A stretch of DNA of 64,000 bases from Septoria linicola (Eukaryota > Ascomycota > Dothideomycetes > Mycosphaerellales > Mycosphaerellaceae). The number at the start of each line of letters is the position of its first letter. The first letter of the stretch is position 1. Location: NCBI GenBank assembly GCA_024114885.1, contig CP099419.1:3844001-3908000 (forward strand), read 5' to 3'. The notes under the pieces were generated by a model. The model saw nothing but the letters and a program-made list of their open reading frames with translations. It did not search any database and was not told the DNA's origin. The translations under genes and the position numbers were made by a program. This document shows positions 20,622 to 31,174 of the stretch, piece by piece.

Positions 20622-23600
20622 ATGCATGCCGAACCTGTTACAAAACAAGAGCCGGAGAGTGACTCGCCAGGGTTGACCGCAAACAGTACAAGCCCTGCCA
20701 CAGCCAATGGTATGTCACTAACGGGCTTGCGAAACGATCATTGGAGATAGAGTAAGCAAGCTAATTGCAATACCTTCAGGCACGAAGACGAGCAATGGCA
20801 CCACAACCAGCAATTCTAACGGCGCGGTGAAGCCCGCCTTTCCACCGCCAAAGACAGACAAGCCGCGGCCGCACGTATGTCAGACATGTACTCGTTCATT
20901 CGCGCGACTCGAACATCTGAAGAGGCATGAGAGATCGCACACCAAGGAAAAGCCGTTTGAATGTTCGGAATGCACTCGATGCTTTGCGCGCAGAGATCTG
21001 CTACTCCGGCATCAGCAGAAACTCCACATGACGAACACGACTACACGACCACGGACTGGACGACGCGAGAGTGTGGCAGGTGGAAATGGCGCTGGACGAG
21101 TGCGCAAGAATTCAGTGGCCAATGTCAACGTGAATGGTGTCAATGGAACAGCTTCCAACCAAGTCCGTCCTCGCGCGAACACGATCAGTCACATCGACCT
21201 GTCCTCTTTGGGCCTGATAGATGGCCATGCGCAAATGCAGCGCATGAACCCACTTGGGCTAGGCATGGGTGCGAACAACTTGATGGGAGGACTCCCAGGA
21301 GTGGGACAGTACGATTATCGTGGTATGTCAACATCTCTAGGACAGCACGGAAACGTGCATGGCCTGCCAAAGTTGGACACACAGCATGTCAACGGGTTGG
21401 ACATGGCCAATTCTTTAAGGACCGCGCCTCCCCAAGCAAGTTTTGGTGGCTTTGATATTGATCAGCTGTTTACTCCTCACACAACCATCAATCCAGCAGC
21501 GCTCCACTTCGGCTCGTCTGGGCAGATCTCTTCATCGAACATTCCGTTTGGATTTGAAGCTGGGACAAATCAGCAAGTGCCTGTCGACGACGATTTCGGG
21601 TGGATGCGCAATTGGGGCATGAACATCAACGAGAACGAAAATGCCGTGGAGGAATCTTCGCCTTCGCGCATAAGCAGCGGCGACAGCCCATGCGACTTTC
21701 CTGACAGCATGACGAACAGCCAGGCCGCAGTACCGATGCAGAACAATTACCAATGGCAGCCTCAGGATCTTTCTCTCCACCAGACAATCTCGCACTCATC
21801 AACTGGTCCATTTCAGCTGGATGGCCTAGGCAATGGACTGCCGACATTGGATCAGCAGAATGGCCTAGTGTCTCCGTCGAGTATGCACGACCCCACCCCG
21901 ACTGGCGACGCATACTTCCACCAGGCAATGATGCAGCAGACCAATGGCACGGCACAGCGTCACCCATCGCAAGCTGATATCATGCAAGCCCAAGGCACGA
22001 ATTACTTTGGCGCACCAGTGTCTAACATGGACTCCGACAGCCCAAGCATGTCATCGCCCTCCATGACAAGCAGCACCAGTGCTCGACAAAGCTCAATGAC
22101 ATCGATGTCGACAGACTCAATCACGGAGTCCACAAGACAAGCTCTGCTGAACAGCTTATCGCAGCCATCGTCATTTCTTGGCCACAATCAACGCAAGTAT
22201 TCGCAGCCTAGCGTGAGCTCTCCACTATCTGCCGGTGCAGGAGTCAGAAACTCAACTCCAGAGGGCGTCACTTTGCCCAGCCGTGCCGACCTGCAGCGGT
22301 ACATTGAAGCTTTCATGCAGTACGCCCACACCCATTTGCCCATCACACACATCGCAACTGTAACATTCAACCCCGTCGACTTGGTTGCTCCGCAACGAGG
22401 CTCGCCATCCTCGTCCTCTCCATATGTCACTGCGAATGGACCGCAATGTCTCATTCTCGGAATGGCAGCCATTGGAGCTCTGTACGAATACGATCACCCT
22501 GCGTCCAAGAACTTGTTCGAAGCTGCTAAGAAGATGATCTCATTGTATCTCGAAGATCGTCGCAAAGCAGACATGGCATCTGCAATCAACAGAGAGGCGT
22601 CGCACACTACGACACCGCTATGGCTCGTGCAAGCAATGCTTCTGAATGTTATTTACGGCCACCACTGCGGAGATCGTCTCGCTGCAGAGATTTCGAGTAA
22701 TCACATCGCGGCCCTGGTCAGCCTGGCGCGAAGTGCTAACCTGCAGACGTTGGACGAGCCACACCTGACAGGCGGCGACACTGCAATGGGTAATGGTGAC
22801 CACGGGGATTTACACGCCACCTGGATCAAGTGGAAGACGGCCGAAGAGCAGAAACGCTGCTTCTTCGGCATTTTCATACTTTCCAGTTTATTGACAACAG
22901 CATACAACCAGACACCTTCCATCATGAATTCAGAGATTCTGCTCGACCTTCCCTGCGACGAAGAGCTGTACGAAGCCCCTACAGCTGAGGAATGGCACGC
23001 CCGTGGAGGCTTAGCGAAGGTCAAGGAGAACTCCCTCTCCTTTGCTGATGCCCTCAGTAGTTTGCTTACCGCCAACCAGAGGGCTTCCAACTCCACGAAC
23101 GGCAATTTTGGTGGGGCCACGCCTGGCTTGTCCGTCTCTGAGATCAAGCCCAGCACCTTCGGCTGTCTAGTTTTGATCAATGCGCTTCACAACTACATTT
23201 GGGAAACACGCAGCAGACATCGAGGCCGGGAGTGGACTATGCAAGAGACTGAGTCCATGATTGCCAATATTGAGCCCGCCCTGAATGCTTGGATGGCTGC
23301 GTGGAAGGCGAACGAGCGGCACACTCTGGAACGACCAAATCCATTTGGTCTTGGTCCATTGGCAGCAGACAGCATTCCGCTTCTCGATCTCGCATATGTG
23401 CGACTGTACGTTAATCTCGGCAGGACTGCGGAGGCGTTCTGGTCCCGCGACTTCAATAAAATGGCGGAGGAGCTCAACATTTTCAATGACTTCGAGGACG
23501 GCTCGCCCCACGATACGAAGGCACAAATTGAGGCACGGCGGCAATCGGTCAGCAAGTCTCCTGACAACAGAAGCCTCGCTCAACGAAGAATGTCTTCGGC

Positions 23601-24245
23601 CATTCCCAATGATCAAGCTTCGTCAACAAGAAGAGAGAGACATCTTCGTAAAGCTGCTGCCTATGCTGCCGATGCATTGACTGTAGCATGCAACTTCAAC
23701 CTGACCTACTCCGACCCGCACGCTCACGAGCTTCCCATCCAAGCTGCAATCTGCTTCCTGGACTGCGCACAGGTTCTGGCCGAATGGGCGACCACTGTGC
23801 AAGAGCGGACGGGCAAGTACATCGGAGTCCTGGGTCGTGACACCTTTGACTACGCCGACGTGCCAGCTGTGATGCTTCTTGCTCCCGAGGACATGGAAAT
23901 GCTCCGTAAGCTAGAACAAATCTATCAGAGCATGAAGGATAAGCACAACCACCAGGAGAATCTGCTAGCGATGACCCCGAACAATTTCGCCAATAATCTG
24001 CACAATGGTGTGGATCTGGATCGATGCGGCTACGGTAGCAAGATCATGAGAGTGACAGCTATGATGCTGGAAAAGGCTGTCATTTGGCCGAGTAAGTACA
24101 AACCATTGTAGAACATGGGCATGGGGACATTACTAACGGACTAACAGTCACTCACGTCATGGCTGCCGCTCTCGAGACTCAAGCTGGCCATATGGATCGT
24201 CGCGCGCTGCAATCGACGGGCGAATTACCGGAGACTTCTCTATGA
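20622..24245 (+). CDS. C2H2 / fungal_trans transcription factor
   Basis: Exons 20622-20709, 20780-24091 and 24148-24245 give 1165 residues. The ATG directly follows an in-frame stop (TAGAGCATG). Two adjacent C2H2 fingers (C63-H83 and C91-H112) joined by HTKEKPFE resemble the Adr1/AmdX/Klf1 type of DNA-binding domain. Residues about 115-520 are low-complexity, rich in Asn, Gln, Ser and Met. A fungal-specific transcription factor domain (PF04082-like) starts near residue 532 (YIEAFMQYAHTHLPITH) and extends past residue 900. The last exon completes the conserved WPITHVMAAALETQA end. A nuclear regulator; in fungi this architecture controls carbon, nitrogen or lipid use, but the targets of this one are unknown. 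The long upstream gene-free region fits a regulated gene with a long leader. Confidence 0.88.
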
Positions 24246-24992
24246 ACGAAATCGTCCAGACTGCTGATGGCGCTTCGCATTTGGCGTAGCGATCAAAATC
24301 ACGAGCACCCGCGGATAGTTTCATCTCACAACACGAAGCAACACCACAACAAAGAGATAAAAGTATATTGATGCATTTGTATGGACTGGAAAGGAAAAAT
24401 GCATCACTGTCGCTACAAGGGACACGGCGCTGGTGGGCTGGGTGTGTTTGAGAAGGCTGTACAGTTTTACCCGAAGCAAAGCAAACGACAATGAAAGTGA
24501 CGATGTTGACGACTTGGAGTATTGGCAGGGAGGTACGCGATGGGGATTTGTCTTGTCAATATGGATTGGTGTGACGGAAAAGGAAAGGAAGCAGGCGTGA
24601 AAGGGAAGTGTAATACGAACTTGACCATAACTTTTAAACGTATGGCAGGCCGTCTGTTCAAGCCAACACTTATTCAGATCACATTCCACTTCCGACACAG
24701 TTTACAGTATGCACACGTGACAAAGTGACGACTCGTGATTCGTGACCATGAGTGTAGAGATATGTGCCAGAATAGCAAAGATGGTCGCACGAGTCGATTA
24801 TTATCCGAGCACAAGCACGTCATGTTCCAGGAGCATGGAGCAATATCCTTTTCGTACCTGCATAAATAGCCCTCGTGCCCTGCCTTGACACTTGATGCGA
24901 ACCCTCAGCCCTCAGCCACGAGACCGAACATCCTGGACGACGGGCCAAGAAGAGGGGATAGAGAGGAATAGAGAGGGATAGAGAGGGAGAAC
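24246..24992. other. Intergenic; promoter of the Dug3 gene
   Basis: 747 bases holding the 3' UTR of the regulator and the Dug3 promoter. A TATA-like CATAAATAG at 24861-24869 lies about 130 bases before the Dug3 ATG. A purine-rich tandem repeat follows (separate entry). Confidence 0.5.
24951..24990 (+). repeat. Four imperfect 10-bp repeats just before the Dug3 ATG
   Basis: Four copies of a purine-rich decamer (consensus GAGAGGGATA) run head to tail and end two bases before the start codon at 24993. They must be part of the 5' UTR if the annotated start is right. Such GA-rich leaders are often variable in length between strains. Confidence 0.8.
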
Positions 24993-26306
24993 ATGTGCCG
25001 GTTCCTGATCTACTCGGGCCAATCGCCCATTCTCCTCTCGCACCTCATCACCAGCCCGACTCACTCCATCCTCACGCAGTCCTACGACTCTCGCCTGCGT
25101 CTCGACACCACTCGACCGCATAATGGAGATGGCTTTGGCGTGGGCTACTACACTGCTGCCACTGGCCGGGCCACCAACTACGCCGGTGGCAGTAGCAGTA
25201 GACGACGCGGACTGAGCAATGAGACAACCAGGAATCCCCACACTTCCATATCAACCATCCCTTCCGAACGCACCTCGGCGCACAACAACAGCGACTACCC
25301 TCACGACAACGAGCACGACGGCGGCGTCGACCTTGGACCCGAGCCATGCATCTTCACATCCACCATTCCCGCCTGGAACTGCAGGAACCTCGAACGACTC
25401 GCCAGCAAGACCGTCTCCCCTCTCATCTTCGCTCATGTGCGCGCGAGTACCGAAGGCGCGCTGTCCGATAGCAACTGCCACCCTTTCGCACGAGGCGCCC
25501 TGATGTGGATGCACAACGGCGGCATTGGCGGCTGGAAGCTCGGTGTGAAGAGGAAGTTGGTCAGTGATGTGGACGACAAGTGGTTCAACGTCGTGCAAGG
25601 CTCGACAGATTCAGAATGGGCATTCGCGCTGTTCCTCGACAGTCTGGAGAAGTTCGGAGGTGTTGATCCAGACGATGAAAGCAAGCAGAGAGATGGCTTT
25701 GGGCACACAGTGTTGAGGAAGACGATGTTGAAGACGATTGAGAGGATCAATGGATACATTTCTGCTTTGCCGGAGAACGTGAGACAGGGCGAGGATGTGA
25801 GGAGTCTGTTGAATTTTGCCATCACAGACGGCAAGAGCGTGGTCTGCACACGATATGTCTCGAGCAAGACGGACGAGGCGGCGAGTCTGTTCTTCAGCAG
25901 CGGCACGGACTGGAAGCCTCAACCCGGAAAGGACGGCGTGGTGGGCGGAAGACCGAAAGTCGGACAGGGAGAATACAAAATGGAGAGGAGAGACAAGGGC
26001 GCTGATATCGTGCTGGTCGCGAGCGAGCCTCTGACTTTTGAGCGGGATAATTGGGTCACTGTGCCGACGAACAGTGTGTTGACGATTCACAATCAGAATG
26101 TTCTGATCCACCCGATCCTGGACGAGCACTACAATTTCACGTCGAGCTTCAAGAGGAGCGAGCAGTTTGCCGCGGCGAAGGGACAGACGATTGGAGATGG
26201 TATCGCAGAGAAGCAGAGTACCAAAGCGGCGATTGTGAGGGATAGCTCGGTTGACGATCTGGCTGGTGGAGTGAGGAGTGTAGCAGTAGTTCTAGGTGCT
26301 GCTTGA
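24993..26306 (+). CDS. DUG3: Dug3-type glutamine amidotransferase (glutathione degradation)
   Basis: 437 residues, single exon. The protein begins MCRFLI, so after Met removal Cys2 is the N-terminal nucleophile of a class II (Ntn) glutamine amidotransferase. Other family hallmarks are RPHNGDGFGVGYY, FAHVRAST, NCHPF and WMHNGGI. In yeast Dug3 forms a complex with the peptidase Dug2 and Dug1 to cleave glutathione outside the gamma-glutamyl transpeptidase route; cytosolic. An insertion of about 45 residues rich in Ser, Thr and Asn (about 58-105) between the first two motifs is longer than in yeast. The start codon is fixed by the need for Cys2. Convergent with the small secreted protein gene downstream. 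Confidence 0.92.
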   Translation: MCRFLIYSGQSPILLSHLITSPTHSILTQSYDSRLRLDTTRPHNGDGFGVGYYTAATGRATNYAGGSSSRRRGLSNETTRNPHTSISTIPSERTSAHNNSDYPHDNEHDGGVDLGPEPCIFTSTIPAWNCRNLERLASKTVSPLIFAHVRASTEGALSDSNCHPFARGALMWMHNGGIGGWKLGVKRKLVSDVDDKWFNVVQGSTDSEWAFALFLDSLEKFGGVDPDDESKQRDGFGHTVLRKTMLKTIERINGYISALPENVRQGEDVRSLLNFAITDGKSVVCTRYVSSKTDEAASLFFSSGTDWKPQPGKDGVVGGRPKVGQGEYKMERRDKGADIVLVASEPLTFERDNWVTVPTNSVLTIHNQNVLIHPILDEHYNFTSSFKRSEQFAAAKGQTIGDGIAEKQSTKAAIVRDSSVDDLAGGVRSVAVVLGAA

Positions 26307-26482
26307 TCTGGCCAGATGTGCGCTGCCACGAATGTTCCGGTCGAGAGTTCTCACAGCATGTCCATGTCCACGCCTCTGAGGCGCATCAGAAGTACCTTTC
26401 GGAGCCATCACAGCACCGCACGCCTTGCTTCTGTCAAGATGGCTTCCATCCACAACCGCATCCGCGTCCATCAACAAGCCTC

Positions 26483-26837
26483 CTACGGTGCGCAGTAAAC
26501 ATACCCAAAATCCTGAAACTCCGCATTCCTCGACGCCCACGTCGTACACGGCCACCCAAGAGTTCCTCTGTCCGAGCCTGTCCACAGCGTCGCAGCTCTC
26601 CAGGTGTTGAAGGTACGGTTTTGTTTGGTGTCACACTACCACAGGGGAAGAAGGTATCAGTAATTCGACAGAGAGCGAAGAATTGGGCAGGGAGATGCAT
26701 ACGCAGTACGCGTTCAGGCCGCGAGTATGACAGTCTGTGGGGCCGTTATACCCTGCATCGCAGAATGCGCCTTGTGCAGCTGCGTTGGTGGCCCAGAGGG
26801 CCGTGCAGAGAGTTACGAGGGAGGAGATGGTAGGCAT
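26483..26837 (-). CDS. Small secreted cysteine-rich protein, effector-like
   Basis: Two exons, 26837-26703 and 26635-26483, separated by a 67-nt intron (GTATGC donor, TTACTGATA branch, GTGGTAG acceptor, phase 0); 95 residues. An N-terminal signal peptide (about 1-22, hydrophobic, ending AAAQG) predicts secretion. The mature part has six cysteines in a C...C...CC...C...C arrangement: FCDAG, TDCHT, AYCCD across the splice junction, WPCTT and VYCAP. The doubled Cys is completed only by splicing, which supports the intron. Size and cysteine pattern are typical of apoplastic small secreted proteins of plant-associated Dothideomycetes. Role unknown; no catalytic motif. The upstream TATATA about 75 bases before the ATG fits a regulated gene. 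Confidence 0.75.
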
Positions 26838-27734
26838 GGCCGTGGTTTGTCAAGATCGGAGAGGCAGTTGGTATAAACTCACACCTCTCTCTACCTGGTG
26901 CGAACCGAGCTATATATCCATCTACTGCTTGCTGTATGTACTCGACTTTCCTCCCGGCATGTGACGGACTTGCACACCACATAATACCGCTTTTTCGCGT
27001 GGATCTAGTTGTAGATCTGATTGTTATCTGACTACCGCGACTTTGCCAGCCAGCGACTGTAAGAACAACTTCGTTCCGATGTGAGGCCGGGCGTGCTAGT
27101 TGCATCTAGACTCCTTCTCGCCGTTCTGGAGCAGCAGAGGTGGCAAGGGTTTGCTATGAATTATTAAGCTTGTCTTAGGTCTGGAGAGGCGAGTTGGACA
27201 CAAGCGAGTAGAACCGGATGCTGAAGAGTACAGTATTTGTCTACGGGGCTGTATTTACGCTTATGACTAGCTGTGTAAGACTCGATTGAAGAGGAAGGGA
27301 CGGGGACAATGAGTGGCATGCACGCGTTTCAGCTCTTTTTGGCCTTATTCTGATGGACTGCAGCTGAATAATGTTCTCACGCATCATCATCAATAGCGCA
27401 TATTCTGCTCTCATACACAAAGTCATTCATGGCTACCTCGTCACCATCAACCACGTGCCCGCAGCACTATGAACGTGATGGCACATGGTCATTTCCCACA
27501 TGACTCGTGCCCGTGGACCCGTCTTCAACGTCTCAAACCTTCCACACTCATGGATACAGACATTCGTCTAACACTGGTAACTCTAAAACCGTAATCGGTA
27601 GTGTGCCGTTGTGCGAGACATTCGGCTTGTGAATAGACTCGGTAACTTTGAAGACCGGGTACCTCTGCCGGTGTCTCGCGGGTCTCGTGGTTACCGGTGA
27701 GGATTTGGTAAGTTTGTAACTAAGCTGGTGGCTT
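26838..27734. other. Intergenic; promoter of the small secreted protein gene
   Basis: About 0.9 kb between the start of the secreted-protein gene and the end of RPA3, both on the minus strand. Only short frames (26746-27105, 27241-27426 minus), which are shadows or unsupported. Confidence 0.5.
26911..26918 (-). promoter_or_regulatory. TATA box of the small secreted protein gene
   Basis: GATATATA on the minus strand about 75 bases upstream of the ATG at 26837, a usual distance for a fungal TATA element allowing a 40-50 base leader. Assigned by position only. Confidence 0.45.
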
Positions 27735-28224
27735 TTACTCGTCCTTGGGATAGAAGATTTCGTGGTAACGGTGCGTGGCGTCGACCACGGCGTCGATGGC
27801 GGTGAAGTCTGGGTCACATGGTCAGTGTGCTGGGGTGGGCTGGAGGTGGCTCCGAGGGAGGCCTGAGGAAGCAATCTCGAAAGGTAGTCATGTTGGTGGT
27901 GAGCACGTACCAATGCTGCCTTCTGGGCCAAAGTCTGTAGAGGCGAGGACACGGACGCTGAGATCTTGTTGCACTTTGCCGATAAATTCGAAAGCGTGAT
28001 TGTTTTGCAGATGGCAGTCCTGGCGATTTATGATGAGATCTAAATTTGCATATGAAGGATAGATTGCAGAGACTGACTTTGTTCAGGTGCAAGTGTATCT
28101 CGCCGCCTGCATCAATTGTTGCTGTTTGGCCACGAATTTGGCGGACCTTGCCTAGGATGCGGACAGTTCGGTGCGAGAATTGCTCGAGATAGGGCGCAGT
28201 GATGCGTGGTGTTGCTTCCGACAT
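27735..28224 (-). CDS. RFA3: Replication protein A 14-kDa subunit (RPA3)
   Basis: Three exons, 28224-28078, 28019-27911 and 27808-27735, giving 109 residues, the usual length for this subunit. RPA3 is the smallest part of the RPA heterotrimer, which coats single-stranded DNA in replication and repair; nuclear. The single OB fold is visible: RITAPYLEQFSHRTVRILGK at the N-terminus, then a strand with AGGEIHLHL, then HAFEFIGKVQQDLSVRVL and the C-terminal helix DFTAIDAVVDATHRYHEIFY that packs in the trimer core. The 58-nt first intron has a GTCAGT donor; the second is 102 nt. Divergent from the SET-domain gene, 484 bases apart. Confidence 0.88.
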
Positions 28225-28708
28225 TCTGATCTTGGTTTCTGTTCTTGATGGTGTTCGTAAGTGTTGTGTTGACATTGTTCGTGCAAAGACGCGTCGAGAC
28301 GTGTAGAGTGGATTCTTGGCGGGAAGGAAGAACTTTCAGCCTCAGAAGTGCTCTTTCCAATGGTCAATGGTCAACATCATTCCATCCTTGCACATTCGTG
28401 GTCAAAACCCATTCGAAGCGCAATAGACTTGCAGACACTATGTTAACATCACGGCCCTCAATCTGCTGGACTGGGATACGTTCTCGTCGGAACATGGCAG
28501 CCTCGATCGACAAAGTTCGGGAGGCTCCTGCGCAAACAAACTCGCTTTCGAGAAGGCCCATATGTACCACCAAGACATAACCCTAAATTTCGTGCCGATT
28601 TTGCGCATTTTGTCATTGAGATACTCTTCAGTCTAATTCAATCATATCCAGAGGACTAGAAGCATAAAGGCTGAAAAGTCGTGTAGTCCAGCCATTGGCA
28701 GTGCATCT
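28225..28708. promoter_or_regulatory. Divergent promoter region, RPA3 / SET-domain gene
   Basis: 484 bases between two divergent start codons. Frames within it (28245-28580 plus, 28364-28573 minus) are mirror shadows without domain content. No TATA box was clearly placed. Confidence 0.5.
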
Positions 28709-29849
28709 ATGGCGACTGCGCAGGTTTTCGAGGTTCGAGCCTCTCCTGGCAAGGGCTACGGTGTCTTCGCGACGCGCAATATCAAGAAAGGCACTCAGAT
28801 CATGCACGACAAAGCTTTCTTTCGAACTTCAGGAAATGGAGATCCTACGAACGACGAGATACTTCGAGCACTTGGGCGATTGAGCGAAGAGGACCAGAAC
28901 CGGTTCATGGCCCTGGAAGAAGGCCAGCGCCACGAGAGCAAAGTGCTCCGCATTTTCCACAATAACTGCTTCGCATCTGATCACAAGCATGGCAAGGCTG
29001 TGTATCCTAATGTGTCCCGCTTCAACCATTCATGCAGGTCGAATGCCTGGCACTACAACGGCAGGATCATTGCAAAGCGTAATATCAAAACTGGCGAAGA
29101 GTTCACAATCACGTATAATGAAGTGTCCCATCAATCTCTGACAGCAAGCCAACGTGGCGAACGAACCTGGCAGATTTGGGGATTCCGTTGCGACTGCGTT
29201 GCCTGTAGTCCTAGTGACGCACAGCAGCTTAGCGATGCAAGAAGGCAACTCATCTCCGCCATACTCAACAGGCTGGATGATCGGGAAGCTCTGAAGAATA
29301 GCAGAGCTGATTGGCTCAAGAGCGAGCGCTACACCAGTCATCAACCCTCGAGTGCGTTGACAAGGACTCAGCGTGTAGAGCACAACTTTCTATTGGCGCG
29401 CCTGAGAGAGGCTGAGGAGCTGTCACCCTTCTCAGTTATCTCGGCCTATGCCGGAGCTGCCATGAGCCTTGCAGAGTACGTGAACACTCACATGTCCTCG
29501 CCCCGCTTTGAGGATCTTCTGCCCGTCGCTCCGGCACGTTACATCCATGAGTGGATCAATACCGCTCTGCAGATGGCGCAGCGCTCCTTCCCTCATGGAG
29601 ATCAATGTATCGTCGCCACGCAGAAGAATTACAACAACATACACAAACATTGGTGGATGTCAGCCGCTGAGCAGGATCTTGTACGTCAAAATCTGCGGCG
29701 CACTTTCTCGAAAGCATGCTAATGCAAATCAGCCCGCCTCTGTCTTCGCCGTCAAGATGCATCTTGGCACCGGCACTGCAAGACCAGAAGCTTTTCTTAC
29801 TCAAGCAGAGTTCAAAACTCTCATGCGCCAGAGACTTCGACAATTGTGA
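28709..29849 (+). CDS. SET-domain protein (SMYD/SET5-like)
   Basis: Exons 28709-29680 and 29733-29849 (52-nt intron, GTACGT donor, GCTAATG branch, phase 0), 362 residues. The SET domain spans about residues 6-140: SPGKGYGVFATRNIKKG, the catalytic SRFNHSCRSNA (RFxNHSC class) and GEEFTITYNE, followed by a post-SET cysteine cluster (FRCDCVACS). SET proteins of this group methylate lysines on histones or other proteins; the substrate here is unknown. The C-terminal 190 residues are helical, as in other fungal members of this expanded family. Without the intron the protein would end early and lose the final PEAFLTQAEFKTLMRQR segment. Confidence 0.85.
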
Positions 29850-29873
29850 CACCAAGTTCTTCCCGGATGTTCT

Positions 29874-30350
29874 CTAGCCATCCCTCACCCATCCCGTCGC
29901 ACACCTCAACCTCTCAAACGTCCACTTCTGCTCCCTCCCTTTGCCATCCATCCCCTTGACATAGACATATCCACCTTCCAATCTCATCGATCCTATACGA
30001 TGACCGTGCCGCTCCAGTTCTTTCCGAATACACTCCATGTCATCACGCAGCTTCTTGATTTCACTGGAGGGAAGGGAGCTGACAGAATGCCAACGCTTGG
30101 TTGTGCTCAACCAGGATGAGCCGGTCCAGACGTATCTACTGGCGCTGGAGAATTTGGTTGTGATTGTTGTTGTTGGTTTGGGGGATATCGTTGCTGCTAG
30201 ACGGGAGGGACGGTATTCTGCTCGGATTTGAGTGTGGTTGAGGTGCAGCTGTGCTTGGAAAGAAGGAGTAGATGGAAGAATGGGAACGCTTTTATGTATA
30301 ATCTCATTTGGCATAGGCTCAGAGGAGCGGGCATTGTGAATGCGGCCCAT
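29874..30350 (-). CDS. Small protein with basic amphipathic C-terminus, unknown
   Basis: 158 residues, single exon, ATG at 30350. Not recognised. The N-terminal 100 residues are Ser/Thr/Arg-rich with few acidic residues, somewhat like a mitochondrial presequence region. The C-terminal 60 residues (SSEIKKLRDDMECIRKELER, then RLEGGYVYVKGMDGKGREQK) look folded: a helix followed by beta strands. A weakly similar tail occurs in the next minus-strand frame at 30674-30950, which suggests a tandem pair. It overlaps nothing and ends 24 bases after the SET gene in convergent orientation. Confidence 0.5.
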   Translation of the reverse strand: MGRIHNARSSEPMPNEIIHKSVPILPSTPSFQAQLHLNHTQIRAEYRPSRLAATISPKPTTTITTKFSSASRYVWTGSSWLSTTKRWHSVSSLPSSEIKKLRDDMECIRKELERHGHRIGSMRLEGGYVYVKGMDGKGREQKWTFERLRCATGWVRDG

Positions 30351-30673
30351 GTGAGGCCCAGTCTACCATAGAGCGAGAGCACGCTGCTCATGTGTGCTAG
30401 CTGCATGCACTACTGTTAGCGCAATATTCCTGAAGTGAAAGAGGTTCAGCAGACATGTGCGCGACATCTTACCGCTAAGCTATGTCGACGCATACTTCCT
30501 GGCACATATCGAAGTTCACTAGTGTAGAAAGCTTCTGCATCTTCCGTCGAGGACAACGAACCCTCCACAATTTAGTTCTGCGCAAGCCTTGCCCTCATAT
30601 TAAATACAGCTCCAATTACACCATCAATAAGCTTACCGTTCCTACGCCTTCACCCTCTCCACTGGCCCTCCCA

Positions 30674-30950
30674 CTACACCATCTCCCCAACCCTCTTCAC
30701 CCCATCCTTGCACGTCTTGACAACCATCTTTTCGCCTTTCGCTCTGATACTCAGAACCTGATACCCCTTAGCCTCCAGCTTGAAGCGCGCGTCGTTCACG
30801 AGCTTTTGTGTTGAGATGGCTTCTTTAGAAGAATTTGAAATGGAGTTGATGTGCCAGTGCTGGAGGGAGTGCGAGCAGCTGAGTTTGCTGGATGGGCAGG
30901 AGAGAGGGTGGAAGGAGGCAGGCTTTGATTGTTGGTGTTGGAGACATTGC
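30674..30950 (-). pseudogene. Possible truncated paralogue of the preceding small gene
   Basis: The reading frame encodes about 90 residues whose tail (QKLVNDARFKLEAKGYQVLS, then AKGEKMVVKTCKDG) resembles the helix-plus-strand tail of the protein at 29874-30350, including a preceding WH dipeptide and Ser pair. There is no in-frame ATG; the frame runs into a poly-C/poly-G tract upstream. It may be a decayed copy, or a real gene whose first exon I cannot place. Similarity is weak and judged by eye. Confidence 0.35.
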
Positions 30951-30975
30951 GTGAATGTCTGATTTGGGGGAAGAA

Positions 30976-30992
30976 GGGGGGGGGGGGGGGGG
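30976..30992 (+). repeat. Poly-G tract (17 bases)
   Basis: An uninterrupted run of 17 G, preceded by GGGGGAAGAA. Long G runs are rare in fungal genomes and are prone to length error or polymorphism; the copy number in this assembly may not be exact. Confidence 0.85.
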
Positions 30993-31174
30993 AGATATTT
31001 GTGTTTGTGATTGTTGTCCGAGGAGCACAAACTAAGTTCTATTATGGGACGTTATTCCGTGCCACCTTCACTGTGTCTGCACAGCTGTGAGTGGCTTGTA
31101 GCAATCGAAAACGGCCAAGAAGACTGTATGTTGCCTCCTCTCACCAATGGTACCTGGTTCGGAGAATAGATACA

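Noticed and set aside
27809..27910. The 102-nt second RPA3 intron as an introner copy
   Set aside because: It shares only a short CACTGACC near the branch site, which any intron may have.
28731..28747. T-loop-like GAGGTTCGAGCCTC
   Set aside because: It lies inside the SET-domain coding sequence and has no other tRNA parts nearby.
30425..30490. tRNA-like string on the minus strand (TAGCTTAGCGGTAAGATG)
   Set aside because: It resembles a tRNA D-arm, but no matching acceptor stem, anticodon loop or T-arm could be laid out around it.
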